Below are positions 47,009 through 59,524 of a stretch of 64,000 nt of DNA, in pieces (position 1 is the stretch's first letter; each line of letters starts with the position of its first letter). The notes under the pieces are model-generated. The model was not told the DNA's origin. It did not search any database and saw only the letters and a list, made by a program, of their open reading frames with translations. The DNA comes from Ischnura elegans. Its lineage: Eukaryota; Arthropoda; Insecta; Odonata; Coenagrionidae. The stretch lies in contig NC_060258.1 of assembly GCF_921293095.1 (NCBI RefSeq), positions 8,446,607 through 8,510,606 on the forward strand. The letters run 5' to 3'. Position numbers and translations under genes: made by a program.

Positions 47009-48384
47009 GGGCCGTATTCTGTAACTCCAAACCGATCGGTGCGGCACCGATTCGTCGGGTGCGACGTCACACCGACTCCCGGTAAGAAGTCGTGCGATTC
47101 TGTACGAACCCGGTCGGTGCGGCACCGACGAGAGGACGGGAGATCGTCGGTAGCCGTACCGACAGCAAAGAGGTGTCGGTACGGCCACCGACTAGTGGGT
47201 TTCATGAATTCCCCGGTGCGCATTGTACGTTTTATTTTGTTTTTACCTCATCACCGAGTAAATAATGAGGTTTTCTCCAATGTTATCTTTTTCTGCCCCT
47301 TCGAATACGCCTCTATAATTCACTGTGTCATCATCTATATTAATTACCTTGACAGAAATATAAGATAATGGTTAATAAAAATGAGGTTTGCTAACATATA
47401 ATGACTTTCTCTCATTTATGTTACCGCACTTTCACTCGCTTGTAATAGGCTTTATTTCTCTCTATCATCATTTACTTGCTCCTTTGACATAAAAAAGATA
47501 TTTTTGATTAAATATGAGTTTTGCCGCAATGTTATCACTTTATATCACTCTGAATAGGCGACTGTTATTTCACTCAATCTGTCATTTTCTCTCACTTGGA
47601 ATGCGCAACTTATACATATGTATTTCACCCAATCACAATTTATTTACTTCCTCGTCATTACACTTCTTTTAATTGCACCCAGCTCCATATTTTTATAACA
47701 ATTTCCTAACTTGTTCCTCTAATATTACATTTGCATTTGAATCCTACGTTCACGTTCCATGGTATGCTATTTTCGTCTGCTACGGTGCCAATGGCATAAC
47801 CTTCCGTTGATAACATTTATACGGAACTTACTTAATGACAACTATATTACCAAATCATGAATAAATAGCATTATACGGAACCAATATTTAAAAAAAGAAA
47901 CTACGATCTCAAGGATGGTTTCAATAATTCATTCCAGCAACAACAATCTCCAACACATACAAACTTTATTGTGATGTTGTAATATTGTTTCCTTCGATTC
48001 TGTAGGTACAGCATTACTACCACACATTATATAAGCATTGTTAACAACTTATCCAATATCGTTTATCTTTATCTAGCAATAAGTCGTAATTTCCGCAAAT
48101 AAAAAGATTGAGAATGACGACAACAAACTGTGCCAATGAGTCTTCACTTGTTTTTACCCTTCTTTCATCGGTGGAGACACGTGAAACTTCGGATATATTC
48201 GGATTTTCCCTGTTTGGGAAGGAAGGGGAACCGTACCGACTGGTTTGAAACCGACGACCTTACAGAATCGCTGAAAGTGTCGTCGTCGGTGCGGAATCCG
48301 TTGTCGGTACGGTTTGATGTCCAGTCGGTGGGCTTGAAAGGGAAACCGACCGGTGCGGCACCGACGAAATACAGAATACGGCCC
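47009..48384. mobile_element. 1.4-kb Harbinger-like TIR element
   Basis: GGGCCGTATTCTGTA (47009-47023) is inverted at 48370-48384. CTG is duplicated on both sides (47006-47008 and 48385-48387). The equivalent region upstream of G1 (near 7010, inverted) has a single CTG, giving an empty site. Both margins are packed with CGGTGCGGCACCGA-type palindromes (47035-47210 and 48225-48365). A 3-bp duplication and GGG termini suggest PIF/Harbinger; no transposase is present. It sits about 420 bp upstream of G3. Confidence 0.8.
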
Positions 48385-50267
48385 CTGATGGCAGCGCGGT
48401 GAAGTTGACATTGCCATGTCAGTGATGCCAAAGAAGCAGAGCCATTAATTCAGAACAATATGGTTGTTCACCATATTTTTTTTATTTAAGAAATCGAAAG
48501 ATCGTGCTTCAGAAGGAGCAATGACAATAATATTATGCTATTTTCTTCATTGTACATGTTTAGAGAAGGCTTTAAACAGTGACAAATTTTACGTTACGCC
48601 AAAAAGCCCTAATTCCATCTGGAATTGGTGTGTGACGTCACAAGCCTGTAGATGCCCTACTGCAGTGTTTGAAGTGGCTCAGCAGGGTTATTCCACTTTT
48701 TTTTAAAGATCTCCAGCGTCTGCCGCCAGATCAGTGTTTAAATCCAAATTTATCCTTTAATAAGAGTAATAATAAGCAAAATTACCCTTACTTGTACATA
48801 TTTATTGCTCATCATATCACAAATAGCACTACAACGCACACATTTCACGAGCTGTCTTTTTGATACGTATAATCAGTATATTCCAAATCAACTGATTCAA
48901 TAAAAAACTTGGCTCACAATAAATACAAAACACTATTATGTAACACTAATAAAACATGACAATCGGTTTTCCAATCACTCTGCACACACAAAAGAATTTG
49001 CACTCCTTGAAGTTCGAAAGGATTCTCCACACCTCACTTACCACTCATCACTAACGACTTAGAATCAGTTTACGCTATTTTACATTGACATTACGAAGAC
49101 AATGAAATGAATAGGCTGAAACAAATTATTGAACTACCTAAACCAGTTATTGTAACATCAAAAAACTTGGAATTTCACTTTCACTATTACCGTAACCAAA
49201 ATATGACCAAAACAAACAACAGCGCAACGAAATTCGTGAAATGTAAACACTGACGAATGCTCCAAATGAATTGGCAATAGGTAATAAAATCAAACAGAAC
49301 TTAGAGGCAAACAAACGAATGAAAATTAATATACGTTCGATGTATCCTCTAAGTACAGCTAGCTCAAATATGAAACATATCCTTCGCAATAGTTAGATAC
49401 CTTTAGATCGAAATGTATAGGGTTGATTGAACCAGCATGGAAGAAGTAAATAATTTCGTCGAAGATGTTACATTCACAACTCACTTCACTTGTCGCTTCA
49501 CTCTTTACTTCATCCTCTATATGCAATCAATTCACTCAGGGGTACATTAAGGGCACAAATTTTGTTCACTTGCACTAGCGGCAAAATGAAAGTTCACTGC
49601 ACGTAGGTAGTTTCCTTGCAAATGCAGCTATACAAAACTTTCAATTCCTGTCAACAATTACACTACATACGTTGCCTGTCTAACTTGAAGAATGGATTTT
49701 ATGACGCCTTGATCCATCCGGAAGCTTCATGCAAAACATAGGCCATTTCAAAATAAGGAATAACCTTGGCAAATGTCCAGTCGGCACGCAGAGTGGTCAG
49801 CTTGGCATCGAGCGATTGAGGGTACAGGCCAGCCGTACAGGCTTGTTACGTAATCACCTCTATTTCAAGATGGCGGACCGTTTTTGGCGGCGTTTAAAAT
49901 TGTTCGAATTTTGATTGCTAATAATTCCATCATTACTTTTTCAACGCATCTGTCATTCATCCCAATCAAAATGAAATTACATCAGAAGTGATATACATTC
50001 GTTTTCTTAGACCGTTCTGATAGGCTTGAACAACCCTATTCAGTTGAATACTTAACTCTTGCTATACCGAAACATATTATATTCAAGTCACTTATCCAGC
50101 ATTTGCCCAGTGGGTCCAATGTGAATGAATGTCTAGAAAGATATCATGTAGATACCAGAAAAGTGGACATTCAGATATTTACAAAATTTCAATAAAGGTT
50201 ATTGTAAGATATTTAATAGATATTAGCTAAAGACATTCCAGACATTTTGTGCTGTCTGGGATATTAA
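48385..50267. other. G3 5' flank remainder, then gene-free DNA
   Basis: The first ~75 bp continues the duplicated G upstream region and ends near 48460 at CAGAACAATAT. The rest shows no supported gene. Frames at 49147-49389 and 48464-48706 lack recognisable motifs. Confidence 0.5.
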
Positions 50268-50501
50268 GGCCTCGTTACATGGTACATTAACATGTACAAG
50301 TTAACGTATGTTTGCGTGAATGGTTTTTGTGGACCGGAACGCAACATGTACGAATGGATGAACCAAATTAGAACAGGTACTATTTCCTGTGCATGCATTC
50401 TCAGAAATTGGGCGGTTACATGGTGCATTTTGGCGATCATGCTCACGTTCATTCATTTTGACATTAACCCGTACGTGTTTTAATGTATCATGTAATCAGG
50501 C
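50268..50501. mobile_element. 234-bp MITE
   Basis: GGCCTCGTTACATGGTACAT and ATTAACATGTAC at the left are inverted as GTACGTGTTTTAAT and GTATCATGTAATCAGGC at the right. The layout resembles the MITE at 33593-33832 (GGCCGTTTTACACGG), possibly the same superfamily. The open frames on both strands across it are mirror images of the palindrome. Confidence 0.65.
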
Positions 50502-50505
50502 AAGG

Positions 50506-50750
50506 GCGTATCCAGGATGATAACTAGGGGGGACAAGCCATGTGATTTGTGAGATTATCTCCTTGAAAAAATAGTTTTACTTTGTTACATATACTACAAA
50601 TATATATGATTTTTCGTGGGCTTAAAGAAAATTTGTTGAATACTATCGTTTTAATTCAGTACTGAATTTGCTCAAACACTTTTGCAATTTTAGCTTCTAA
50701 GGGGGGATCTTGCCCCCCCCCCCAACCCTCGCTGGGAACCCCTATGAATG
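50506..50750. mobile_element. Degenerate hAT-like MITE
   Basis: GGGCGTATCCAGGA, AGGGGGGA and CCCCCCCCCCCAACCC recall the better preserved element at 58823-59089, which has CAGTGGCGTATCCAGG ends. The terminal CAGTG is not preserved here. Confidence 0.35.
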
Positions 50751-51158
50751 TGATGAAGAACGCACATTTTAACTCACTAAACAATTTTTACTAATGTAAG
50801 GAGGCGTTTGATAGACGGCATTTTAAGCTAAAGTATACTTTTGCTCAGCTAAAGTCTGCTTTTTCCGTTTCATAAACGCCACTTTAGAAGAAAATGGCCG
50901 AATTGTCACTTTAACCTAAAGTGCCCAACTGGAGTTGACTTATGGGCTAAAGTGTCCTTCACGGATGAATAAATATGACTACACTGGCTGTATTATAAGT
51001 TAAAATAAGAAGATATTTGGGTTACGGAAATTAATAGGAACTAATTTCTTGGTGAGGACACAGCAGCAGACTGGCGCGTTTCATGAAATAGCCAGACACT
51101 TAATATACGTCTTTTCCGTGAAAATACATCGAGTCGGTATTGATGGAGATGACCCATT

Positions 51159-52624
51159 AAGCCGATGTCCCACGGTCAAATTTGCGTCAAAATATTTTGA
51201 TCAAAATTTGATGCAACTGACGCGCACCCTGTCCCACGGTCAAAATTTTGTCCAACTGGCTTTTGGTCCTATCGTTTGTACAAATCACCGATTTGTACAA
51301 ATGGATAGGACAGGTTCTAAATTTTCATCCAATTGGATGAAACCAACCAATCACGGGGCCTTTGACAAAAAAGCATCGCCAAGCGCTGACACACAGGCCA
51401 AATACGTTAAACTTATTTATCGTCTGCATGAGTATTTTAATTAATAATTATGTATATTATGGACACAAAAACAAACTTTGTTGTATTCCACACAGTATGC
51501 ATTAAAACCCCAACCGGTTTCCACCTTTTCAGGTCGTTATCTTAATCGTAAACCTCTAGATAAGGACCTGAAAAGATCGAAACCGGTTGAGTTTTTTCAT
51601 TAGTATTGTATGGAATACTAAAAGGTTTAGTTTTAAATTTATAATATCACCATACCACGAAGTGAATTCACAAAACATTATTTCAAATTTATATATACGT
51701 TCGTGATCGTCTATTTCATCGCCTGGTGTGGCCCTAAAGGTAAATATGAGCAAAAATTTGTCTTAGTGATAGGCGATGGAAGCTCTCAACTAGGAAATCC
51801 GTAATAATCAGTTGATCTTAAATAGAAAGGAAGCGATCTTTAGAATCGCAATCCCAGGAGGGATGTTTTGGAAATAATGAAAGATTTACTTAAGGTATCG
51901 AGGCCGAATTTTACGCTTTATGGAAGGCATACAATGCGAGCGAGCAGCTGGAGAAACGACTCATATGAACTGACGATTGTACCTGTGAAACACTACAGCT
52001 GCCCGTTTCTATTACTATGGTTATAGGATAAGGACCTTATTTTATAAACTGCTAGATTAGGAGAGAAAAATGTGATTTAAATGCACGCTTACAGCACTAT
52101 TCATAACATCTCCTCAACCACAATGTCCATCATTTATTAATAACATTTTCCTCGCGGGAATAAACTGCCTCACGTTTGTATCCTGGCGTTTTATTCTGCC
52201 CTCAACCTTGCTGATAAGGGACATGAAAATATCCTGACTTGTCGTCAATTATTATCGATAATAAACGGGAACATCGGCGACCAACTCCTTCTCCAACATG
52301 TTTAGCATGCTTATTCCAACGCTTTCATACCCCTTTTCCAGCCAAGGCCAAGTTCAGCATTCCTTCTGTTTTCTTTTTTTCGCATCTTTAATGTTCAAGA
52401 GGCCTGTTCAAACAATTTCGCCTGCTTAAAAAGAAAGAATCCTCCACCTCCACAAGTTTCCTAGTTGTTTACATAAATATCGTCTTTCGTTTGTTTTTGA
52501 TCAAAATGAGATGCATCGTGGGACACCCCAAGTCCAGTTGTATCAAAATATTTGCATCAAAATTTTTGGACAAAAATTTTGATCAAAATATTTTGACGCA
52601 AATTTGACCGTGGGACATCGGCTT
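51159..52624. mobile_element. 1.5-kb element with ~51-bp perfect TIRs
   Basis: AAGCCGATGTCCCACGGTCA and the following ATTTGCGTCAAAATATTTTG continue as a ~51-bp terminal repeat, found inverted at 52574-52624. Half of the same end also occurs at about 58290-58372. The inside encodes no recognisable protein; the open frame at 51049-51444 crosses the TIR. No clear target-site duplication is visible. Confidence 0.85.
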
Positions 52625-54334
52625 TACTTAAATTTTGAAGTTGAACTCTATCGAACAATATACCAACAAGAAAATTTTATGATTATGTGATAATTACAAC
52701 AGAGTAAGTGGTTGAACAGGTTGGCATAATTTATGTTGATTTTGAATACAAGCTAGTAATTGTTAAGTTCTTCGGTTACTTATGAGTTTATATTCTATAA
52801 TTTACCTTAAATAAGATACTTGCATATGATAGCAAAAGTGGCGTAAATGGTCTTCGTAAGCAAATACTTGATTTTCATGTCACTTGGCCAGGCAAATGCT
52901 AGTCTCTATATGTTGCATTGCATTTTAAGCGTTTTCATTCCATAATTGCATAATGAACTCTTTCCGTATGACTCCATATCACGTTTAACATGTTTCTGTC
53001 ATTTTGAAACTAGACGGTTTCTGTTTCGTTTTTTCGACTATGCATTTGAATGTTTACAATGATGATTTCCTTATGAAAGGCAGTAATAAAAAGTAAAACA
53101 TACTTTCCTTCATAATAACATTATTTGCAGAAAAACAATATTTTCTCGAGGACGTAGGATTGTTATGACATTTTATTTACAAAGGATCACAGACTTCATT
53201 GACAATTTTCACTACAAAATTCGTGAATGGATACTCAGGTTATGTATTCACATATGTCGAGGCATCATTTGAAGCAGACATGGAGATATTTATATTGATA
53301 TAAATCTATTCTCACATTCAACATGTTTCATTGCGTTTCATCATATATTCATTGGTTTTGATGACATAGGTAGGTATACTTGAGTGTCCATTTCTCTAGT
53401 ATAGATAACCCCTTAAGTCAACATTCCAAGAATTAAAATATAGGTAAGCATAAAGGAATTATCCCATAACCCATAACTCCTTCAAAATATGCATCCACCA
53501 GAGACAACCATTGATTGGTAAATCTTCAAATTAATTGGTACAGTTTCAAGTTAACGCGAGAGAATTTCATCCACTTTCACTGAACGTATACCATCAAACT
53601 TCGACTAACCTGTAGTCCAAACAACCATACGCAGTTAATCATACAAGATGACCATAAAATGACATGAAAATATCAGCATTTGAACAATTACTTCACTGGA
53701 AACATCGAAGTATGCACGAAGCTAATAAAAAGTGAGCTTTTATTCAGCCAACTCAGTTCATTAACGTGCAGAAAAGCTTCCAATAACGCAGTATTCATCT
53801 ACATTTGCACACAGTAAGAGAGAACGAAAAAATGCAGTTTAATAAAACCTCAGCAAAATACAACACGGAAACGAGAATCATGTAAACAAGTACGCATTTA
53901 ATATCTTGTGTCAACTTTTACTTCACTTTTTCGCGGCGTTGATTGCCGACACTCAAAATTTCAAGGCCCGATCGAGATTTTGGCAGCTTAATTGTCACAT
54001 TAAAAAGTGAGATCTTTGCAATGACTATTAAACGAACTTTAGCTAAGTCTCACTTGACCGTAAAGTCTCACTTTGTAAATTTCAGTGTCGTCTACGAGTC
54101 GCATCCTTCATGTACGCATCACTGAAGGTTGGATAACCGGGTATGCGTCCCTACATAACATGCAATCTAACGTTGCATCCTTAATTGCATTGTTAGAGCA
54201 CCAACTTTTAAACAATATGTATTTAACAGGACTTATTATCCCACTGTTGAGATCTAAATATAGTTAATTTTAAAATTAATTCAACACACATTTTTAACTC
54301 ACTCCACAATTTTTACTAAACAATAATTAATTCG
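52625..54334. other. Gene-free stretch
   Basis: No supported gene. Near 54275-54325 a short repeat is shared, inverted, with 6051-6098. Confidence 0.45.
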
Positions 54335-54600
54335 ACACATACGATACAGTCCATCACGCACTGATATCCGGCAGGGATCGCTTAATTAATAAAGACATTA
54401 AAGGAACGAGGGGAGTGATACAGAACGGTCTCAATGTTTTTATGTGAAACAAAAAGTAGAAGCAATGAAACACTCACCGAAATTCACGCCAAAACAATAC
54501 CGATCCTCTTATCCTGGCTCCCCAGGGAAAAAAGCATGAGCATGCGCACTTTATCTCCACACCGTACACGAAAACTGTTGACCCTGTCCTCGCTCTGACC
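54335..54600 (-). repeat. Dispersed repeat R1, copy 2
   Basis: Homologous to 770-1030 (inverted) and 57835-58092 (direct). It lies about 220 bp left of the piggyBac insertion. Confidence 0.7.
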
Positions 54601-54819
54601 GCCACTAGAGTGGCGATGTTGTGATCAGTTGTAATCGTTGTAATGTGGTCCACACGCCGAAATGCCGCGCCACGTGAAGTGGAGAAATTCACTGCGAAGG
54701 GGGGTTTTAATCGCGTCTACCCCGGCCTCTGTGGCGTGGCAATCGCGTGACGTCAGGATTACAGCCAATCGGCGGCCCCCTTACTGGCAGACGACAACTA
54801 ACCGTTTGGAATCGTTTAA

Positions 54820-57768
54820 CCCTAGAACGACGGACTGGGTCCAATGGACCCAGTTGGTAGTTTTGAAAGTTTATAATTATGCCAAAAATGCACGGAACTC
54901 ATTTTGACGCCGTGACTTTTCCTAAATGTATGTCCTCTAAAGCATAGCAAGAAATAAAGAGAATGGGCTCATTACATTTTATAGTATACTACAAAGTTAC
55001 ATAGTGGACGGACTGGGTCCATTGGACCCAGTCGACTATTTTCAATGCTATAGGTGATTCATTTCAACTTATCAGCAATTTTCTTATTTAGTTTGTATTT
55101 TTGGGAGATTCAATGTTTATGGTGATATAAACAAAGTCGTAGGCTATAGTTAAACCATTAGTTTAATTACCAATAAGTGGGCATTTTTTATAGATTGGCT
55201 TGAAGCCTTTCATATGCTCGTCCAATATCACATTTAGAGTGACACAGTCAGAAACATGTATCCACATCGTTTCGTAATGGGTAGTTTTTGTAACTTTCTC
55301 TGGTTTGACGCACACACAGTGTGAATTATCAACATTTAGTCCCATAATCTGTTAGTTTTATATGTGAGACCGTTTATCTAGCGTCTGCGGTGCTTTCGTG
55401 GTGGACAGTCAGAAGTTACGCTCGCAAGCTGGAGTGGTCTCGCTGCCTGCCGACATTTGCTGTTATTCCAACTATCTAACTGAAGACATTGAAGAACTTG
55501 AATTCTATCATTACATTTTGATACCAGGCATGGTAGGTAAAAAACTTTATGGATTGTATAAAATACTATATTCCTTCATTCTAATGTACTTCTTCAGTAT
55601 TTACCTCATTTACCAAATCGTTTACTCCTCAGATGGATTAGTTAGATGACAACTACTATGATATACAGTAATGTCCTTATTCCTATCTTTACCGGATGCT
55701 TGGTGGTACCAAATTTTGTGTAGTGAGGTATTGATGTGACTGAATTCATAGAGTGACTATTGATATACTGTGCAGTTGAGGGGCTAAGAAGTCGGCGTCG
55801 CCATTTGGATATTACAGTCAAAATAGCTATCAAGATATTTTTGAGGTAATAACAAAAAGGATTGTTTATAATTATTGTAAGAATTTGCTGTTCTAGCGTA
55901 ATTATTGAATTCTTTGAATTGCTTGATGATATCAGAAACATAATACGAGACAGTGCTTTGCTAATTTTTACCTGAATTTACAACTAAGGAGTAGCACGAA
56001 CAATGTTATATTCCATTTATATCTAAGTGAAGTTTGGAATGAAAAATTGATCAATTTCATTGTCACTTTATTTACAGACTCGCTAATAGTGACACACATT
56101 TGGAGTGCATTTATCTAAAGATTGCAGAACGACGTGTTCAGCTTCTAAATATACAGCGCTAACAGGAGGAGGGTAGTAGGGAATCCGGTGGAGATGAAGC
56201 CTAAAATGTTGAATAAGGATGAAGAAGAACTGAACCTTGGCTGATTCTTCTTCATCTTTCTGAGAACATGATAGAAATACGAAAATGGGGAATTCCTATT
56301 GGGAGAAATTTTTATTTCGCGCAATCTGAAAGAGGAGTGGTAAAAAAAACCTCATGCCACTAAAAAGGGTAGAATGCGAAGGCGTAATATTTTGCGTCAT
56401 ATCCCGTGAGCCGTGCGGAATTTTTATTGTCTTATGCTCTTTTGCTAATTTTGCGTCCTAACATCTTTGATGTTGATAGAAAATAGACCACCATTGAAAG
56501 GTTTAGTTTTTCAAGCTTTGTAGAATGAAGAAGATGACTGAAATAAATAAGGTTCTCGCGATGCTAATATATATCATTTTTACAAGTAAAAAATCAAAAA
56601 TTTTCAGAACTTTGGAGTAAACTAGACGGGCAGCCAATATGCAGCAGTATTATGGAGTCAAAAGTAATACTGCGGGTTATTTGATTTGATAATGCGACAG
56701 AAATGAGGGAAAGCAGAGGCAAAGACAAATTGCAGACTATCAGAGAGATATTTGATGGGCGGAATGAATATTTGAAATATGCATTCGTGCCAGGATCCTG
56801 CATGACAGTTGACGAACATTTATTGATGTTCCGTGGGCGCTGTAATTTTAGGGAGTTTGTATCATCAATACCAGGAAAGTATGGAATTAAAATTTTGGCT
56901 GCAAGTCATAGTAGTGATTCATACAAGTGGAATGTCTAAGTATACACAGGTAGAGAATCTCATAAAATTCGAGAGGTCAATCAAGGGAAAAGATTAGTTA
57001 AAGGTATGGTTGAGGGACTAATCAGCCAGAAACATAAATAGGTAACCCACTACTTTCCAAAGATTTAGCGATTGTAGAGATCATAAGCTAAAATAAACGA
57101 GGGATTCCACCCGAGCTCACGACTGTAAGTGCCATACAGGCTACAGGATTTCCTAACAAAGTGGTATCTCATGGAATCCAAGAGAAAATCAACTTTCGGA
57201 AGATTTACATGGTGAAAAAGAAAATGTGACACACTCCTTGACAACCTTAGCAACCTAGGAAAATAAGTATCGTAAGTGCAACTACAAAAGGGATAGAAAG
57301 ACACGAACATCCTTTTCACAATGGGCACAAATTATATGCCAAGATCATTCAGAAATTTAATGCTATCTGTGCCTGTAGTAGCATTGCAGTTTTTAATAAC
57401 TTTTGTAAATTCATCATACTTTTGTTTCATTAAATTTGTTACATATCTAATTTATCATTGACAGAAAATCCACTTTGTAATTTGTGTTAATGTTATTGTG
57501 CTAATGAACTTTCATAAAAATGGGAAAAGTGGAGTGATATTTCTGATAAAAGGAATAATATTATGCTTAGCTGCAATAATAGCTTCAAACAAAATAATTT
57601 AATAATAATAAAGACAAAGAATATGCTGAGGAAGTAAATAAGATGGAAAACATCACTTAACTCAGTCTAAATTCATCAAAAACTGGTATTATTGTGGAAA
57701 AAATGTTTCAGGGTCCATTGGACCCAGTCAGGCTACTACGCGATAATTTTTTTTCAGTCTTCCTAGGG
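54820..57768 (+). mobile_element. piggyBac-like element, inactive
   Basis: TTAA flanks both ends (54816-54819 and 57769-57772). The termini are CCCTAGAACG and, inverted, CCCTAGGAAG. A palindrome GACTGGGTCCAATGGACCCA (or ATTGG variant) recurs at 54831, 55013 and 57710, and probably marks internal transposase sites. The transposase remains only as fragments around 56680-57040. The length of 2.9 kb is normal for an autonomous piggyBac. Confidence 0.9.
56685..57042 (+). pseudogene. piggyBac transposase fragment (DDE_Tnp_1_7)
   Basis: The open frame at 56703-56939 contains RGKDKLQTIREIFDGR and SCMTVDEHLLMFRGRC, then IPGKYGIKI. These are the characteristic piggyBac segments around the first catalytic Asp region (TVDE...FRGRC). 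A stop at 56937-56939 interrupts it; the similarity resumes as YTGRE and GKRLVKGMVEGL to about 57040 before decaying. Upstream, FDNATE is also preceded by a stop. The usual enzyme is about 550-600 residues, so most is lost or unreadable. It cuts and pastes at TTAA in intact relatives. Confidence 0.85.
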
Positions 57769-57834
57769 TTAAACATGCCTTCGTCTCAATGTCCTCAACG
57801 CCTTGTCATGCTAGTAATGTCATCAATAATTCAT

Positions 57835-58092
57835 TGAACACATGCGATACAGTCCACTACGCACTGATATCCGGCAGGGATCGCGTAATTAATAAAGGCA
57901 TTAAAGAAACGAGCGGAGTGATACAGAACTGTCTCAATGTTTTTACGTGAGTACAAAAATAGAAGCAATGAAGCACTCACCGAAATTCACGCTTGAACAA
58001 TACCGATCCTCTTATCCTGGCTCCTCAGGGAATAAAAGCAAGCGCACTTTATCTCCACTTCGCACACGAAAACTGCTGACCCTGTTCTCACT
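57835..58092 (-). repeat. Dispersed repeat R1, copy 3
   Basis: In direct orientation with 54335-54600, lying on the other side of the piggyBac. Landmarks are TACAGTCCACTACGCACTGA, AATTCACGCTTGAAC and ACGAAAACTGCTGACCCTG. Since the piggyBac boundaries are fixed by TTAA, the paired R1 copies belong to the older surrounding sequence. Confidence 0.7.
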
Positions 58093-58239
58093 CTACGTCC
58101 GCCTCTCGAGTGACGATGTTTCCCGATGTGTTCCAAGGGTTCCCCCATGATTTGCCACCTTTGTCACCCACCGCGCATTTCAATGGGTTTACAAAAGTCT
58201 CCACTTGAGTCGCTGATGGAAAAAGTGAGATATATATAT

Positions 58240-58372
58240 AATATATATATCATCGTTTGTTTACATAAATATCGCCTGTCGATTATTTTTTAACAAAATG
58301 AGATCCATCGTTGGACACCCGCAATATTTGGACAAAAATTTTGATGCAAATTTGACCGTGGGACATCGGCTT
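58240..58372. mobile_element. Single end of the 51159-type element
   Basis: GTTTACATAAATATCG, CAAAATGAGAT and the terminal AATTTGACCGTGGGACATCG then GCTT match 52480-52624. It abuts the left edge of block 3 at about 58373, so this insertion or a rearrangement truncated the block. Confidence 0.65.
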
Positions 58373-58822
58373 TATACAAATACTCCCCGTTAAACTCGGA
58401 TCAATTTGTCTCCCTGACAAAAATAAACTCCACCATGGTGGGTACTGGAAGGGTGGCATCCTTCATGGTGGGTAGTTACCCTTGCACAACCCACACCCTA
58501 CCCACCATTAAGGGTAAGGGAAGGAGAGAAAAATCCTTCGTGTACCCTTCCTTGGAACTCCTTCCCTTACCATCCGTGTACCCTTCCTCTACCCACCATT
58601 AAGGGTAAGGGAAGGAGAGAAAAATCCTTCGTTTACCCTTCCTTGGGACTTAGCATTTATAACTGAAGAAAACATATCCTGAAAGAGTCTCCTTAGCTAC
58701 TTTCACCTGCTAAAGAGTATTGAGTTCCGTACAAGAACGTAAGCAGTCTTTGAAAGCAAAGATAGACGGGCTACACAACTAATCTTTAAAATTTCCTTAA
58801 GGAAAACAGTAATATGCATATT

Positions 58823-59089
58823 CAGTGGCGTATCCAGGGGTGGGGTCCGGAGGGTTCGGACCCTCCGCCCCCCCGAAGTATAAAAAAACAATCATTTTCC
58901 TTCATAATAGAAATCAAAGTATTGTAAAATAATGAATTTAAAAAATATTTCTTTCACTATTGAAGTTTTTTCGATTATGAAAAGTGTTTGAATAAGTTGA
59001 ATCCCAATACTTACTATCCTGTTTTTCAAAACTTTCCCCACCTGGTTTTGGACCCCCCCCCCCAAACGAAATTCCTGGCAACGCCACTG
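58823..59089. mobile_element. 267-bp hAT-like MITE
   Basis: CAGTGGCGTATCCAGG at 58823 and CCTGGCAACGCCACTG ending at 59089 are imperfect inverted repeats. CAGTGGCG termini and poly-G/C next to the ends are common in hAT MITEs. The flanking 8-mers TGCATATT and TACACAAT match only in part, so the duplication is decayed or absent. Confidence 0.7.
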
Positions 59090-59423
59090 TACACAATAGT
59101 TTCTGTAATTTTGTGAAAAAAGCTCATTTATAAGTTCTTCCATTCACGTTTTAGGATGTAACCTATTTGTGTGGCTGACAATGAGACATCGCTAGAATGA
59201 TGTTCAGTATTAGAATGCCGATCTTATTTTCTGAAACGAAATAGGTGTGGTAGAAAAAAGTCACAGCTTTCTTCCACATAGGCCCGGGTGCGATTCTCAT
59301 CTTAAGATTTTGTAGTATAAGTTCCGTTGAGAATCTACTCCTGTCAAGTACCTCGATAGCCAAGGTTGTTAATTCTCTAGTTTCTCCATATTTCCGGTGC
59401 AACCGCGTCGGTTTGTTGGTGAT

Positions 59424-59461
59424 GACAACAGTTTCGCTGGCACTGCTGCCAGCGTCTTCAG
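59424..59461 (-). ncRNA. Hammerhead-like motif, inverted terminal copy
   Basis: On the minus strand: CTGAAGA, then CGCTGGCA and TGCCAGCG around a GCAG loop, then AAACTGTTGTC. CUGANGA...GAAAC with a minimal third stem ending GUC resembles the type I hammerheads found in Penelope-like terminal repeats. One C is extra before stem II and no convincing stem I is seen, so activity is doubtful. Confidence 0.35.
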
Positions 59462-59524
59462 GTCGAAGATGATGCCGGTCCACGATTTTCGTCCTCCTTA
59501 TATAGGGGGTCAGTCCCGCCAGTT

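Noticed and set aside
51049-51444. 131-codon open frame
   Set aside because: It crosses the end of the inverted-repeat element at 51159, and its composition follows the TIR sequence.
54805-58150. R1 copies as LTRs of an element carrying the piggyBac gene
   Set aside because: The piggyBac has its own TTAA duplications and TIRs inside the R1 pair, and a third R1 copy at 770-1030 stands alone.
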